A stretch of 64,000 nt of DNA, from contig NW_025954992.1 in the NCBI RefSeq assembly GCF_022376445.1, forward strand, positions 124,001 through 188,000, given 5' to 3'. Below the pieces are notes generated by a model that saw only the letters and a list, made by a program, of their open reading frames with translations, made no database searches and was not told the DNA's origin. This document shows positions 1 through 11,912 of this stretch, one piece after another; position 1 is the stretch's first letter; the number at the start of each line of letters is the position of its first letter. A program made the position numbers and the translations under genes. The DNA comes from Fomitopsis serialis. Taxonomy: Eukaryota; Basidiomycota; Agaricomycetes; Polyporales; Fomitopsidaceae.

Positions 1-339
1 TTCGCTGCTACGGTTGCTGCAAAGAGCTCATCATTGGTCGCTACACAAGCACTGTCGGTGTCAATCGCGCACTTCATATTCGATTCACCGCGGGCGATAC
101 TGAGGTGCTGTCAAGGCGTCATCTGGGCCGCGTACCACAGAAAGTAGTCGTCAACTGTTCAGTACGTCTATTGGTGCAAGAAACCGAGTTAAATGCATGT
201 CATCACCATGTTCCGTAAGGTATCGTGTACATGAGGTATATCCTAGTATGCGCAATGTCACCGTATCACTGTCATCTACCAATGCTCGAACTACGAGCTC
301 GCACCCATATCTGCGAGCCTTGCATTCCAAACTACTCTC
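1..339. other. intergenic, no gene seen
   Basis: Left edge of the window, downstream of the stop of the Gly/Met-rich gene. I see no convincing exon, RNA gene or repeat on either strand. Confidence 0.5.
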
Positions 340-2071
340 TCAACTCCTGTACCGCGTGTCAACGCTCCTCGCACGATGCCTGTGCGACCTCGGCCTCCTC
401 TCCCTATCAATAATGACTGTTCCTCCCTGCGGCACGGTTAGCCCATTCTGGCCGTACCCATAGCCTCCATACCCGCCGTACGCACCAGCCATACCGGCAG
501 CCGGCATGCCGCCAACAGGTGCACCGGCCATGGCGGGTTGCGCGTACACACCCCCGAGGCCCGCCCCGCCTGGAGCGCCAGCATACGCAACGCTGGGTGT
601 GTAATTCGCGCCTGCGGCTCCAGGGTAGCCTCCCCCCATGCCTGCCCCTCCCCCATGCCCGCGCCACCCATTCCCGCCGCACCTCCGAACCCTACACCTC
701 CCCCACCTCCTCCAAGCCCCGCACCCGGTAGACCGCCTGCCATACCACCTGCCATACCCATGCCTGAACCCGCCCTGCTACTACCGAGCATCGGCGACCC
801 CGCCGACGAGGATCCCATCCCTCCCCCCATCCCCATCTGTCCCCCATCCCCATCTGCCCGCCCATCCCCGGCCGCATCCCCGCGCCGCCCACGACGGAGG
901 CGGAGCTCACGCGCCGGAGTCCGCGCGGCCGCCCGCCCACGCCGTTGCCGAAGTCGCGTGCGACGGGGTTGCCGGGGCTTCCCTGCGCGCTGCTCATGCC
1001 CATGCCTGCTCCTCCCATGCCTCCACCTCCTGCTCCCATGCCGTTGTATCCCATCCCTCCTCCGCCCATGCCTCCGCCTCCCATGCCTCCGCCTCCCATG
1101 CCTCCGCCTCCCATGCCTCCGCCTCCCATGCCTCCGCCTCCCATGCCTCCGCCCCCCATGCCTCCGCCCCCATGCCTCCGCCTCCCATTCCCATTCCTCC
1201 TCCCATTCCTCCGCCCATCCCTCCCATACCGCCGTAGCCCATGCCGGCTGCGCCAGGCATCACGCCAGCACCCATGCCAGCCGCACCAGGCATCACGCCC
1301 GCCCCCATGGCTCCGCCTCCGGCTTCCTCCTGGACGAGCACCCTTCTCGCGATGCGCGACGCCGTCGCAGCTGCTGCCTCTGCAGCATCCCGCTTCCCGT
1401 ACGAATCCAGCGCTCGTCCTGTGAACTGCCAGAGCTGTGTCGCTGCAGGGCCCGGTCAGTCAATGCGGACAAGGGCCGAAATGGACAGATGCACGCACTT
1501 TCCGCGATGGCCATGGCGATGAGCGCCTCGCGCTGTCGCTCGATGTCTTGTCCGAGCGGGTCGAAGACGTTTTGGCGGCGGTACTTGCAGACGCGGTAGG
1601 CCTCGTACGCGGCCGCGGCGCCGATATCCGCGGGGAGGACTTGCGAGAGGTTTACCTGCAAGGGCGCAATCAGAGCAAGATTACAACGGTGAGTGGAAGC
1701 ACACGTACTAAGCCACCGTATACACGACGATGCCAATACCTAGCTTCGTTGAAGCCGATGCCTGTTGCCGCAGACATCTGTCCCATGACGGATTGGTAGA
1801 ATGCTCTGTGACCAGTGAACGTCGTTCAGCCACGAATCGTGGGACGTGGCTGAAGATACCTACTGATCGCCGCTGAGCGCATGTGCAGAGAAGTAGTCCT
1901 GGCCGCCCCAATGTCCCTGGGGCTCCCAGCCTGGCGTTGGCGGTTGCCCAAACCTGTACTGCGAGTCATGGTGGGAGTGAGCCCTATCTCCCATCGACGA
2001 CGAGGGCAGCATACCTCCGGGGTTCCCCACTTTTCACTCTGCTGCGTTGTTTGATAGTGTGCGTATGCCAT
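340..2071 (-). CDS. Gly/Met-rich low-complexity protein
   Basis: Family not recognised. The start is the ATG at 2071-2069. Exons read 2071-2015, 1958-1864, 1805-1709, 1655-1499 and 1442-340, joined by GT-AG introns with matching phases. The N-terminal 170 or so residues are ordinary sequence rich in Tyr, Gln and Trp, including LPADIGAAAAYEAYR followed by a basic stretch and an Arg/Glu helix. The rest is Gly/Met-rich, built partly on a 15-bp DNA repeat, and ends in an Arg/His-rich tail. In the last exon the frame changes three times, at G-runs near 1167-1171, 841-845 and 650-654. Each run has five bases where in-frame neighbours have six, and the three losses return the frame to the original. 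With three bases restored the protein would be about 503 residues. Function unknown; the tail suggests a disordered scaffold (inference). Confidence 0.6.
1065..1186 (-). repeat. 15-bp tandem repeat coding GGGGM units
   Basis: About eight copies of a 15-bp unit (plus strand cccatgcctccgcct), nearly identical, with late T-to-C changes in the last copies. Read on the minus strand they encode Gly-Gly-Gly-Gly-Met units. One copy near 1167-1171 is a base short, which breaks the frame. Confidence 0.85.
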
Positions 2072-2328
2072 GAAGAAGAAATACTAGGATGATGATGAGC
2101 TATGCGTTGGGTATCCTATGAGCACAAGAGATGATTGAAGATGGTCGTGTGTAGACTGGGCACATCGCTTTTATTGAGATGCTGTAGGAGTGCGACGTCA
2201 TGTTGGTGATTAACGCCTCGAGGCAGGGAGACTGGACCGCGACTGCAGTACTCAATGGCGTTGGAGCCAACCTACTTGCAGCGAGACGCTGTGAGCAGGA
2301 TGATGTCGCCGGTGGCGCAGAGCCTCCA

Positions 2329-2348
2329 GACGCGTCGCGTCACGCGTC
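2329..2348. promoter_or_regulatory. GACGCGT inverted repeat upstream of VPS37
   Basis: GACGCGT, a 6-nt spacer CGCGTC, then ACGCGTC form an inverted repeat 74-93 bp upstream of the VPS37 ATG. The rest of 2072-2421, between the divergent Gly/Met-rich and VPS37 genes, shows no gene. The same core occurs before several other genes in the window. A regulatory role is inference. Confidence 0.4.
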
Positions 2349-2421
2349 TGTCACACATTACACGGCATCGTGATGCTGTATAACGGTGGCTGCCCAGGAG
2401 GCGCGCGACATGTAGCCCGCC

Positions 2422-3126
2422 ATGACTACTCCCTTGGTTGCAGATTTCCCAGAACTGTCCCATTTAACGTAAGGCTACTGCTCACCGTGTCTCTGAACTA
2501 TCTTGACCTTGTTGCTGCAGACGAGATGACCTCCAGGAGCTTCTCGTCGACCCTGTGTACTTCCAGGCGATCTTCCATTCCCTTAACCAGGTCCAGTCGC
2601 TGTATCAGGCTCAAGCAGAACTTGGAAACGCAAATGAGACTATAGCTAGTACGATCAATTCATGTTGCCCACGGAATTTGAAAGCTGAAAGCGATAGAGA
2701 ACAACCTTGCTTTGCAGGAGAGCCTCTACCAGCTCAGGAACGACACGCGAGCTGCGTTCGACGAGGCGAACAGCCTCGAAGCACGATGGAAGGAGATTGA
2801 GAAGGAGCAGAAGGAGGTTTACCAGGTACGCCCTGCCCGACTGCATTCTAGTCCGACCTTCACGAATCACCCTCTCGAAGCGTTTCACCCCGCAATTCCT
2901 CCTCATGCGTCTCCGCCACGCTACCATTGCGCAGGACGATCTATCTGAAGCGCGTGCATCGGAGTTTGTCCAAGCGTCCTCTGCAGAACCAGTGCCTATA
3001 GCCGCGAACGGCAAGGATATCGACGACTTCGTGCGCGAGTTCAAAGAGCTGCGCAAGGTCTATCATAAGCGCGTTATGTGGGGCGATCGCTGGGCCGCAG
3101 GACAGGTCGCTTGGCGAGACGATTAA
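2422..3126 (+). CDS. VPS37: VPS37-like ESCRT-I subunit (Mod(r) domain)
   Basis: Exons 2422-2468, 2521-2648, 2698-2825 and 2881-3126 join in phase to 182 residues. The protein is almost entirely one Mod(r) domain: a helical hairpin beginning LVDPVYFQAIFHSLNQVQSL, a long middle helix rich in Arg, Glu and Ala, and a C-terminal helix ending in a basic MWGDRW segment. In other fungi Vps37 joins Vps23, Vps28 and Mvb12 in ESCRT-I, which sorts ubiquitinated cargo into multivesicular endosomes. The length suits a minimal fungal Vps37 without an N-terminal extension. The ATG lies just upstream of a clean first intron; no upstream in-frame start was found. The identification rests on pattern recognition of the domain, not on a search. 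Confidence 0.8.
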
Positions 3127-3891
3127 CAGCACATCCGAGCAGCGTCTGCATCGCCTTTAATCTTGAGTAAGCCATAGACGTCACAACTACTGTCAACTGC
3201 CGCTGACTTGGAGACCCAGTCTCGGTCCCTGTAGAGCAGCAGGCGCATCATGCTGTCCGCTCTTGTGGATTGAACGACAGTGAGGTTATGCAAGCTATGA
3301 ACGTCCCATATCTCGCCCGAGATGCCTCGGAAGGTGGACCATCAATGTAGGCCGTGAATGGCACACGACCATTGCACCGTAAACAACTTGGCATGTGCTG
3401 TGATACATACGCCGTACTCAAATCCTATTGTGCGCATTGCGCAAATACACGAGCGACACTGCAACGCAGTACATAAGTACGGATTGTGACTCTTCTCACT
3501 GGCACTAGTGCGTCACTGGCACGTGGGGTAGGCCCCAAAGTAGTCGATCCTAGGCCTCGGGATCTTGAGATTGCTGCCTGCAGGCAAACACGCAGGCCAG
3601 CTGAGGCTGCGGAACGAGCACATCACCGACTGTCGTGAAAAGGAAGGTGTTCAAGATCGCTCGCAGCGGGCTGTAGAACGACGGATTCCCCTCGTAACCC
3701 GTATGCTTCGTGGCGCGCGGCCAAGAGCGCGTCAAGTGACGCCGAGCGAGGTCATCGCGATGGCACTTGCCTGATTGAACCGCCTTCCGTTTCTGCCACG
3801 CCTCCCAGTCTCTGGGAATTTACGCCCTACCCTTCATATAAGACTCGGGGGCACTCAGCGAGCACCGCCTGTGTATTTGCTAGCGACCGCC
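3127..3891. other. intergenic, possible relic coding segment
   Basis: No gene could be modelled. On the minus strand about 3550-3735 is open and moderately protein-like (a hydrophobic AILNTFLFTTVGDVLV stretch before a stop), but the overlapping frame is open too and I found no supporting exons. It may be a gene remnant or chance. Confidence 0.3.
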
Positions 3892-5418
3892 ATGATCGAA
3901 CGAAACCGCCTGAAACTGCTCATCCGTAGCTATGCGGCCGACTGGTATGTCGCTTGACACGGTACGTATACCAGAATGACAGGCGCTGACAGTACCGGCG
4001 CACTTGACAGGATCGTGACGATCTTCTTAGGGTGCGCGCTGTGATGTACGCTTGGTCGTGTGCACGATTTGACGAACGTTGGTACCGAAGACTTATATTC
4101 CTAGTTTTGGAAACCATACCGGGTTTCAAACGACAGTTCTCCCTCGAGGACCGAACGTACGTCTTATTCCTGACTAGGCACTCTCGAGACTGAAGGCATA
4201 CATATCAGATTGTATCATCCGTAAGAAGCGTGCACTTGACATCTACGCATCCTCGTCTAATTACGAGACAGGTATGCTGTTCACGAACGAGTACCGGTAT
4301 GCCCCCTCGCGTCCTGCCACGAAATGAGGTGACCAACTCCATGCTAGCCAATTGCATTGTACATGCTCTGCGGAGTTGCTCCGTTCGTCTTGCAGCTTAT
4401 CCTGAATTATTTCACCGTGCGTTCCTGGTGGGACGTCCACAACAGCACGCTTGGGCGTAGGTCCTCTTATCCGATGTTTGACAACTGTCCACTTCATTTA
4501 CGACGAATGCAGTGGTCCTGAGCCTTGCTCTAGCTGCGGCCATTACAGAATTCACCAAGGTCACCGTAGGCCGGCCCCGACCTGGTATATCCCATCACCC
4601 ATCGCGCTAGTCTGGCTAGTCTTTACTCATCTGCGTCACAGACCTTATTTCTCGATGTATCCCTAGATCGGGCGCAGTTGACCCCACATACGGCCTATCC
4701 GATGCGAGCATCTGCACGCAGACGGATCACTACATGATGGAGGACGGGTGGAGAAGCTTCCCCAGTGGGCACTCAAGCTGTACGCTTCCCTGGCTCCGTT
4801 GGTGGCTCTCGAACTGACGCGACTACTATCATGCCCCGTCAGTGTCTTTTGCAGGACTGGGTTTCCTGGCGTTCTACGTTGCGGGCAAGCTCCACCTGTT
4901 CGACAAGAGGGGATGCGCCGTGAGCCTTGCACAACCTATGATTCGTAGACAGTTGACTCATGGGGCCACTCGTATGTAGCCAAAAGCGTGGGCCGCTCTT
5001 ACACCGCTCTCTGCCGCGGCGTTGATCGCCATATCTCGTACCATGGACTATCGACGTGAGCGCGCTCCCCACTCACGCCCATCGCACACCGTTCCTGACC
5101 GCCCCCACCCCGCCAGACCACGCGACCGACGTGCTCACCGGCTCGCTCCTCGGGTTCGTCGCTGCCTACTTCTCCTACCGGCAATACTACCCCAGCCTCG
5201 CCTCCCCGTATGCCCACCGCCCGTACTCGCCGCGCATCCCACGCGAGGACCGCCTGCCCATGCACGCGCGCGAGGTGCAGCTTGCGGAGCAGTACACGGA
5301 CACGGAGACCGAGAGGGAGCTCGCGGCGGAGACGATCAGGAGGGACGAGGAGGGGAGGGTGTTGTGGAAGGACGACGACGGGGCGGAGAGGGTGAGCTTG
5401 AGAGACAACGTGTCATGA
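3892..5418 (+). CDS. PAP2 lipid phosphate phosphatase (DPP1/LPP1-like)
   Basis: Ten exons (3892-3944, 4011-4031, 4091-4156, 4272-4296, 4348-4456, 4513-4584, 4642-4779, 4843-4919, 4980-5055, 5117-5418) join in phase to 312 residues. The three phosphatase motifs are all present: KVTVGRPRPD, SFPSGHSS and SRTMDYRHHATD (SR-x5-H-x3-D, which carries the nucleophilic His). Hydrophobic helices lie between them, as expected for an integral membrane enzyme that dephosphorylates phosphatidate, lysophosphatidate or diacylglycerol pyrophosphate with the active site facing the lumen or outside. The C-terminal 75 residues are hydrophilic, rich in Glu, Arg and Asp. Exon 2 is only 21 nt. No start other than ATG 3892 fits the N-terminal exon. 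Substrate preference cannot be told from sequence. Confidence 0.9.
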
Positions 5419-5765
5419 GCGGAATCAAAGCGAGAAGTGTAAAGATATCGAACGGCGGACGTATTTATGGCATATTATTTATACTCACCTCGGGTTGAAG
5501 ACGCGACGACATTCATTCCTCATCGCGACGCGATGACCACAGGCATCCCACAAGCAGATATGCAAGTCAAGTCAGATCTGATTCGCGGCCGGGGCATGAT
5601 GACAACAAAACAACAACAAAAAGGTAAACGACACAAAGCATGGGGAGGCGAGCACCTCCCCGCCTCCTTCCGCGCGCGGCCCAAAGATCCAGTGGGCCGC
5701 GGATAACTTAACTCCACCCGGGTCCGTCGCGCTCACACGTCCACACGCTCTCCTTTCACCGGCCC
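5419..5765. other. convergent intergenic region
   Basis: 3' regions of the PAP2 gene (+) and the secreted protein gene (-). No gene, repeat or RNA was seen. Confidence 0.5.
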
Positions 5766-7172
5766 TCACGCCGCGGCGGCCTTGCACTGCGTGTCCTGAG
5801 CGTCGCAGTCCGAGGCGGCGAACGCCCCGCCTGAGTTCGCGGCGTTGGCGCACTGGTTGTGCTGCACGTCGCACGAACGGCCGAGTGCCGCGGCGACGTT
5901 GACGAAGTCGTCGTTGTTCGCGACGACGAAGCCACGGCCGCCCGCGGTCACGGCGGGCGCCGCGATGCCGCCGAGCGCACCGGTGAAGGTCTGGAGGTTG
6001 CCGCCGGATGCAGCCGCAGCAGCGGTCGCCGTGGCCGCGCTGGGAAGGAGACGTCAGGTGCATGGCGGCGAATGCGAGTGTAGCGAACTTACGCAGAGGC
6101 GATAGCCACGTTGGACTTCGCGGCGCGAGCACTTGTAGCTGTAACCGTCACGGTGACTACGGCATCCCATATCAGTTCGCGGCCAGGAGATGAAATATGG
6201 GGACCACGACTACTCACCGACAGAGGCGCAGGTCGCAGCAGCATCGTTATTCGCAGCGGACGTCGCAGTTGCAGAACCGGAGCCAGAATCTGAGCCTGAG
6301 CCTTTGCCTGAGCTGGAGCCTGAGCCGGCGCTGGAACCAGAGCCAGAGCCACTGATACCGGCAACGGCAGCGTTGATCTCGTCGGCCGTAGCGTCATTCA
6401 CCAGGAGGTTCTGTGTGAAGATGCATCCGAGCAGGTCGTTCGCGTCGTCGCAGGTGTTGCCAGCGGCGGTCGGATCACCGATCGTGCCCGGGGCGAACGT
6501 GCCAGACATCAGGGCAAGTGTGGGGTCGCCACCAACGGACGCGATCTGCTTCGCCAGCTCGAGCGTAATGGCTTTGTTCGTGGCAGCCGCGTTATCAGAG
6601 GCGGGGTCCTATGTACACTTGTCAGATGTGGTCACCGGTGCATTGCAAAGGTGAGACGGACCTGGTGCTGCGTGAGGGCTGCGACCTCGGGGTTCGTGGC
6701 AGTCTCGTTACAAATTACAGAGGCGGTACCAACGGCAGCGGTGTTGCGCTCGATAGCACGGAAGATCAAAGAGTACACCATGCCAGTGGTGTTGCCCGCG
6801 GCCTTTGCGTTCGTAAAGGCCTGGTCGGCAACGTCCTGCTGGAGACAGTCGAGGTTCTAGATGGATACATGAGCCTTCAAAGTCACTCCAGGTAAGTATA
6901 GTATCGCGCACCGTGACTGAGCCAGCACCGGCAGCAGCAGCAGCATTACCCAGAAGAGCGAAGACGGGGTCCTGAATGCCCTGAGGGTTGTTCAAATCAA
7001 GCATAGCCGCAACGGACTCGAGCACAATTGCGTGCGAGTGCTCTGATAGATCATCGTGAGCGCGAGACACAATCTATCCACGTCAATACTCACCCTGAGG
7101 CACCTCACGTTTGAACGGCAACGCCCACACAGTGGCAACAAGCGCAAGCGCAATGTACTTGGGGGACAACAT
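5766..7172 (-). CDS. secreted Ser-rich cell-surface protein, basidiomycete type
   Basis: Exons 7172-7094, 7042-6912, 6856-6662, 6608-6218, 6138-6093 and 6039-5766 join in phase to 371 residues. The first exon gives a typical signal peptide (MLSPKYIALALVATVWALP). A helical domain with a few Cys residues follows. Next is a Gly/Ser-rich linker of alternating Ser-Gly, then a compact C-terminal domain with paired Cys (RSCDVQHNQCANAANSG and DCDAQDTQCKAAAA). This C-terminal Cys domain is common in secreted basidiomycete proteins, often mis-named after unrelated proteins; its function is unknown to me. Likely secreted and perhaps wall-associated (inference). The last intron interrupts an Ala-rich stretch, so that junction is the least certain. 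Confidence 0.75.
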
Positions 7173-7409
7173 GGCGAAGAAGAGTTATTGGAAAGGAGTT
7201 TGTTGTATCAGTCAATGAACGTTATTGAGGTCAAAATGAATGAAACGGCCGGCGACCTGCGAATCTACATGGGACACTAGGTTAGAACGCGAACGCGGAT
7301 CCTTACAGCTGGGGCGACTCACCGAGTAACTTGAAATGCAAAGAAACCAGACTGGCTGGTGTACGAGAACACGCGACAATGGGGGGGATCATTGCTAAGC
7401 TCGACCTTT

Positions 7410-8065
7410 TTATCCTTGCCTCAACTCCGCGAAAGCCCGTGAGCGTCGGGCAGATTCCTCAATGATCTTCCCAAGATCTTCCTTGGGTGCTGCCAAGGTG
7501 CTGGATACTCGCAGCGTTGCGACGCCGACTATCAGATAGGACATCGAGGCACTCAGGCTCCAGAGCTCATTTCGTTGCTTGACGACCACGAGACCGTCAC
7601 GAGTGCTCCCAAGTTGCAAGGCTCACTGCAGGCATATGTGAGGCTCTTGGCTCCACAGGGGTCGTGTATCTTTCGAGCTGCAGACCAAACGCCATATCCT
7701 CCTCCTCGCCATCTGAAAGAGCATATGGGTATGCCCTTCCGCGGGTCAGAGAAGACACGAAGGTCGGCGACAACAGTGATCGCGGGTGCGGAAGCGCCGG
7801 GCCCGACGATCGGCTTCAATTACCCACCGAAACCCAGCATCACATCATCGTCAACCGTCGCGGCAGCGGGACTGGCTGGGACTGGCACATGCCGACTTGA
7901 GTCCTGCATACTTACAAGTAGTACTTGAGTAGTACGCTTGCCCACTGCCCGCCACGCTTCCCACTGGCCGTATCTTCTGCCATGAGCATTGCCAGAGAGG
8001 GCAGAAACTACTTGCCACTCCGAGTCGAGGCTGGATGAGTACATATGGCTTACAGCACTTGTCAT
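7410..8065 (-). CDS. hypothetical protein, multi-exon
   Basis: I do not recognise this family. A consistent model exists on the minus strand: from ATG 8065 to about 7912, then an exon containing PAAATVDDDVMLGF, an exon starting DGEEEDMAFGLQLERY, and a last exon ending EESARRSRAFAELRQG at 7410, all with GT-AG introns in matching phases. The last exon has a short hydrophobic run (MSYLIVGVATL) followed by a basic/acidic helix, so a membrane-associated or small helical protein is possible. A longer N-terminus starting near 8177 could also be spliced on. It lies 221 bp downstream of the GYP7 gene on the same strand. The model needs transcript support. Confidence 0.4.
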
Positions 8066-8286
8066 GATCGGGGTCCGATTGTCAGAACTTATGCCGAGTA
8101 GGAGAGGCCAGCGTCCTTGAGAAAGATGTGGGAAGTACTCTTGTCATGCCGCCTGCGTCTGCGGGTCTCTTCGGTGCTCTCATGCGGAGGTTATAACCAG
8201 TCAAAAGCGTCTACCGGGATTACAGCTGTGCACGTACTTACATGTATGATACAAGCGAGATGCTACAATTAATGTCCTCGACGTGG

Positions 8287-11200
8287 TCATCGCCCTGCAA
8301 CAAGAAGGCCCCGAAGGTCCTCACTCAATACTGGTCGTTTCGGTGCGGCCTTGGCATCGGTTTTCTCATTCGTTGTCCCGCTGGCAGCAGTGCGCCGTCG
8401 AACGTTACCGTTGCTTCGTGACTCGTCGTCCGCCGCGCGGCGATCCATGTCTGCCACCAGCTGTGCGAAGGAAAGGAAGAGGACTTCCGCCTGAGCGAGG
8501 GTGCTGTCGAGCTCGATAGTCATGCTGAGCTCGTTACAGTACTGGTAACATCCAAACTAATCAGCACGCTTATGGACCACCTTTCTGACGGGCAACCTAC
8601 CTTCAGGATTTCGTCAAACTAGTAGTATATAACATGGGCGTCAACATAATTCACGAGCAACTCGATAAGACACATACTTCGACAAGGTATCGCAGTATGA
8701 CGTCTCTGTGAGACTCGAGAAGCGCCAATGCTACGAAAAGAACGAAGCTGTTGCTGTAGTAGTCTGTCCAGAGTACTTCCCACAGGCGCAGAACGTCTTC
8801 GAACGCGAATTCACGCTTGAAGTGAATCAGTATCCACCTGAACGGTCCCGTGAGCGCCCATCTCATCTTAATTGAAAACAGCAGCTCACCGAAAACAGAA
8901 GAACAGATTGAGCGCCTCAGTTTTCTCTGCAAGGCCGTTCAGGCGTGTTCGGTTGTTACGGATCATCCGACTCACCGAAGTGACGATAGAGCTCCGGGTC
9001 CATGACAGAAATTAATTGTTGTAGTGTAGACAACTGCTCCCGCATCCCGCTCTGATCTCGAAGGAAGTTCTGCTTCTGTGAACAAGGACGAACACCGGAA
9101 CGCGGTCAGTGCATGTCAGCGCAGGCAAGTCGTCATACCGACCATGCGATCCATTATCTCCACGAAGCACCAGAACGTGAGCTCCTCGTCGCCCTCCATA
9201 ACGACAAAGACCGGTGCGCAAAGGTCCGACATCCCTTGTACATACCCTTCACAGTAATGTGAGTTGGATCAGGCAGATCATAGATAGTGACACTACACTT
9301 ACCAAGCTCTTTCTCGTAGAAGTTGTACGTGAGCAAAATGGTCCCCAGGCGCTCAATGTGCTCGTTCGTTGGTGCTTGCGCCCCAATATCGTACAATTGC
9401 GGGGATATAGTCGAGTAGCGCATATGCGTGCCTTTCTCGTCGTCCGTGCTTTCATCCGGCGGGCCAGCAAACATGGGTTGTGCACGATCTGTTCGACGAC
9501 AGTCGACGTCAATCCTATGCCGTTCCTAGTCTGCAGTATGAGAACGTCGCAATGCCCTGTAGGTAGAGAATCGTTGGCCTACCTCGATCACGTCTGCGCG
9601 GTCGAAGACCTCCGGGACACCCCACCACTCATTCTTGATTCTGTGGTATTGTACTCTGCAAGACCCGTGTTAGTATTGCGCATGGATATCGCTATCGCTA
9701 CCAACCTTCGCTCCTCCCAGAGCCGCCTTCGTTCGGCCTCCGTGACATCCCACCGGAAGACTCCCAACAAGAAGGGCCATATCTCCTTCCTCAACGTACC
9801 CTTCGGACTAATCCCTCTCCGGAAGACCTCGCGTTTCATCTCCTCGATGCGAATTTTCGGCCTGCCCTCCGCGTCAAACCAGCTCGTCCACATCTTCCCG
9901 TCCACAGGAAGCTTGGGCTCCCTCGACGACTTCGGCACGGGCAGGTTCGCCGTAGACTGCAAGAGCTCAAAGACGCCCAGATCAGACGACTCCTCTTCCA
10001 TCTCCGACGAGGACAACGTCTGCGCCTCCCGCCTCCGCGAGCGCTCGCCCTCCTCCGCGACGATGCGCGCCCAGCGCGCCAGGTAGACCCGCGCGCTCTC
10101 GAACTCGCCCACGCCGCCCTTCTCGACCCAGCTCCCCCATTCCCACTCGCCGTTCGCGTTGACGAGGCTCTTGACGGGGTCGGGCAAGTGCGGGACAATC
10201 GGCTTAGCGAGCGGGTGAGAGAGGATTTGCTGTGCAGCGTGGGCGGCGTGGCGGGTGATGTGCGAGAAGGACTGTAAAAGCGCCATGCGCGCTTGTAAAG
10301 AGGACGCGGTGGGTGAGGAGGGTGACGGAAGGGAGCGATGCAGGATTGAAGAACGAGCAGAGTACGGATTAGGAGAGGAGACGGGCCGTGGGCGGCGATG
10401 AGCGGGGACCGGTGAGTGAGAGTTGCCGTAGGATGACTGAGCGAGGATGTCGTCGACGGCTGTGTCCGAGAACAGTTGCGTCGAGTGGGTCTCCATGTCT
10501 TCGCGAGACGGATCTACCAAGTGCAGAGTCGGCTCGATATTCGAACGCATGATATTCGCGTAGTGACGCATGCGGCTCAATAAGTCGTCTCCACCCCAGG
10601 ACACACCCGACTTCGGAGCAGGTGTCGCCTCTGACGGCGCTGGAGGATACGTGGAGGTGCTGGGCTGGTTCTCGGTCGGAGACTTCGCGGCCATGGTGAA
10701 CGAACGGGACTCGTCATCATGGAAATAGAGCGTAGGAAGCGTAGACCCATTGATGAGGTTGATTGAGATAGATCCATCTGTTCTAAAGGTTAGGCAGACA
10801 ACAAGTCAGATGTGGCGCGGGTATACGCACGCCAAGAAGACAAAGAGGGGGAATGCACGATTAGGGAATATATCGAGGTAATCGGCACAGAGAACGCGTA
10901 TGACTCTGGACGGGTTGGGAGGTCGATCAAAACAGCATCTACACAAGGAGAAGGTTGAGCAAGTGTGGTGCGGAAAGGCCGGTGTGTACACACCTTCATC
11001 CTCATCGTCCACGCCGGTACTGTCCTCGATCTTGGTGAACTTGTCCCACTCGCTCTGGCCCTTCTCATATAACAAGGTTTCTGGTATCCAAGCAAGAAGG
11101 TAGCTCGGATTTACTGCTTCCTGGCCATTCAATGAGATATTGTCCTCGCGGCACAGAGAATGCACAGACCCGCTTGACAAGCGCGACGAACCCTGCGATG

Positions 11201-11454
11201 TTGTCTCTAGCGTACGCCGTGGGATTCACATAGACTTTGGATTTGCTGTAGATCAGACGATGTTTGCTGTCGTCAGGAGTGCTAGGACTCTGCACCCCAG
11301 GGCTATTCGGAGGCTCGTGCTTAATCTCAACCATGGAGTCGACCTGTTGTGATCAGTACGTCTAAGCGAGGAGTAACGTGCGTAAATGGCCAATACGGAC
11401 AGAGAGGGTGGATAGAGAACCGTCGAAGGAGACTGGTTGAGGACCACCGCCCAT
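8287..11454 (-). CDS. GYP7: GYP7/TBC1D15-type Rab GTPase-activating protein
   Basis: A gene of about 13 exons and 810 residues. The N-terminal part (11454 to about 10800) matches the GYP7 N-terminal domain, with YSKSKVYVNPTAYARDNI and NPSYLLAWIPETLLYEKG. A Ser/Pro-rich linker follows, then a TBC domain from about 9950. The domain has the catalytic arginine finger (RIDVDCRRTDR) and glutamine finger (GYVQGMSDL), with ESHRDVILRYLVE near its end. Rab-GAPs of this type speed GTP hydrolysis on Ypt/Rab GTPases, for Gyp7 chiefly Ypt7 at the vacuole. Exon 12 (8618-8601, encoding FDEILK) is an 18-nt micro-exon. The first exon 11454-11401 is small, and its ATG is the only start upstream of the conserved region. 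Confidence 0.9.
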
Positions 11455-11912
11455 GAAGGCTTTGTTCGAGCTTATGTGCTACTAGGAGTGTTCGCGCTGT
11501 GCGCTGCGTACGCAGTTGCCGCGCAGCTTCGCGGCCGCGGGTCTAGATGACCGTAGGATAAGCTAGTGTTCCGCAATGGTACGTGGTAGTTCAATTGCAA
11601 GCAGAATGGGCGAGCTAGCAAACAGCGCCGCGAGTGCAGAGCAGGGACGTGAGGACCCTTTCTAAGTCGTAGTACTCCTGCGCAACGGCAGCCTTGCTAT
11701 TGAGCGCACCGGGCGTCTAAAGAGGTAGGGGCGCGTCACCTCACATGACTCAGAATCACGGGGTTCTTCGTCCCTCCTGCCCTTTTAGGGAAGGAGGACA
11801 AATGAAGCCAAGCAGGAAGTGGCAACTGTACAGCTCGTAACTCTAATTTTACCGTTCATCGTCGCGCACACCCGCCGTACCGTTCAGCCCAGCCGACGCG
11901 CCGCAACTCAAG
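11455..11912. other. divergent intergenic region
   Basis: Shared upstream region of the GYP7 (-) and eS21 (+) genes. No ORF, RNA gene or repeat could be supported. Confidence 0.5.

Noticed and set aside
1065..1186. CRISPR-like regular repeat
   Set aside because: Units are 15 bp without spacers and encode Gly/Met in frame; the genome is eukaryotic.
538..1599. Long plus-strand Pro/Ser/His-rich open frame (353 codons)
   Set aside because: It is antisense to the Gly/Met-rich gene and arises from its repetitive GC-rich sequence; the minus strand has consistent splice sites.
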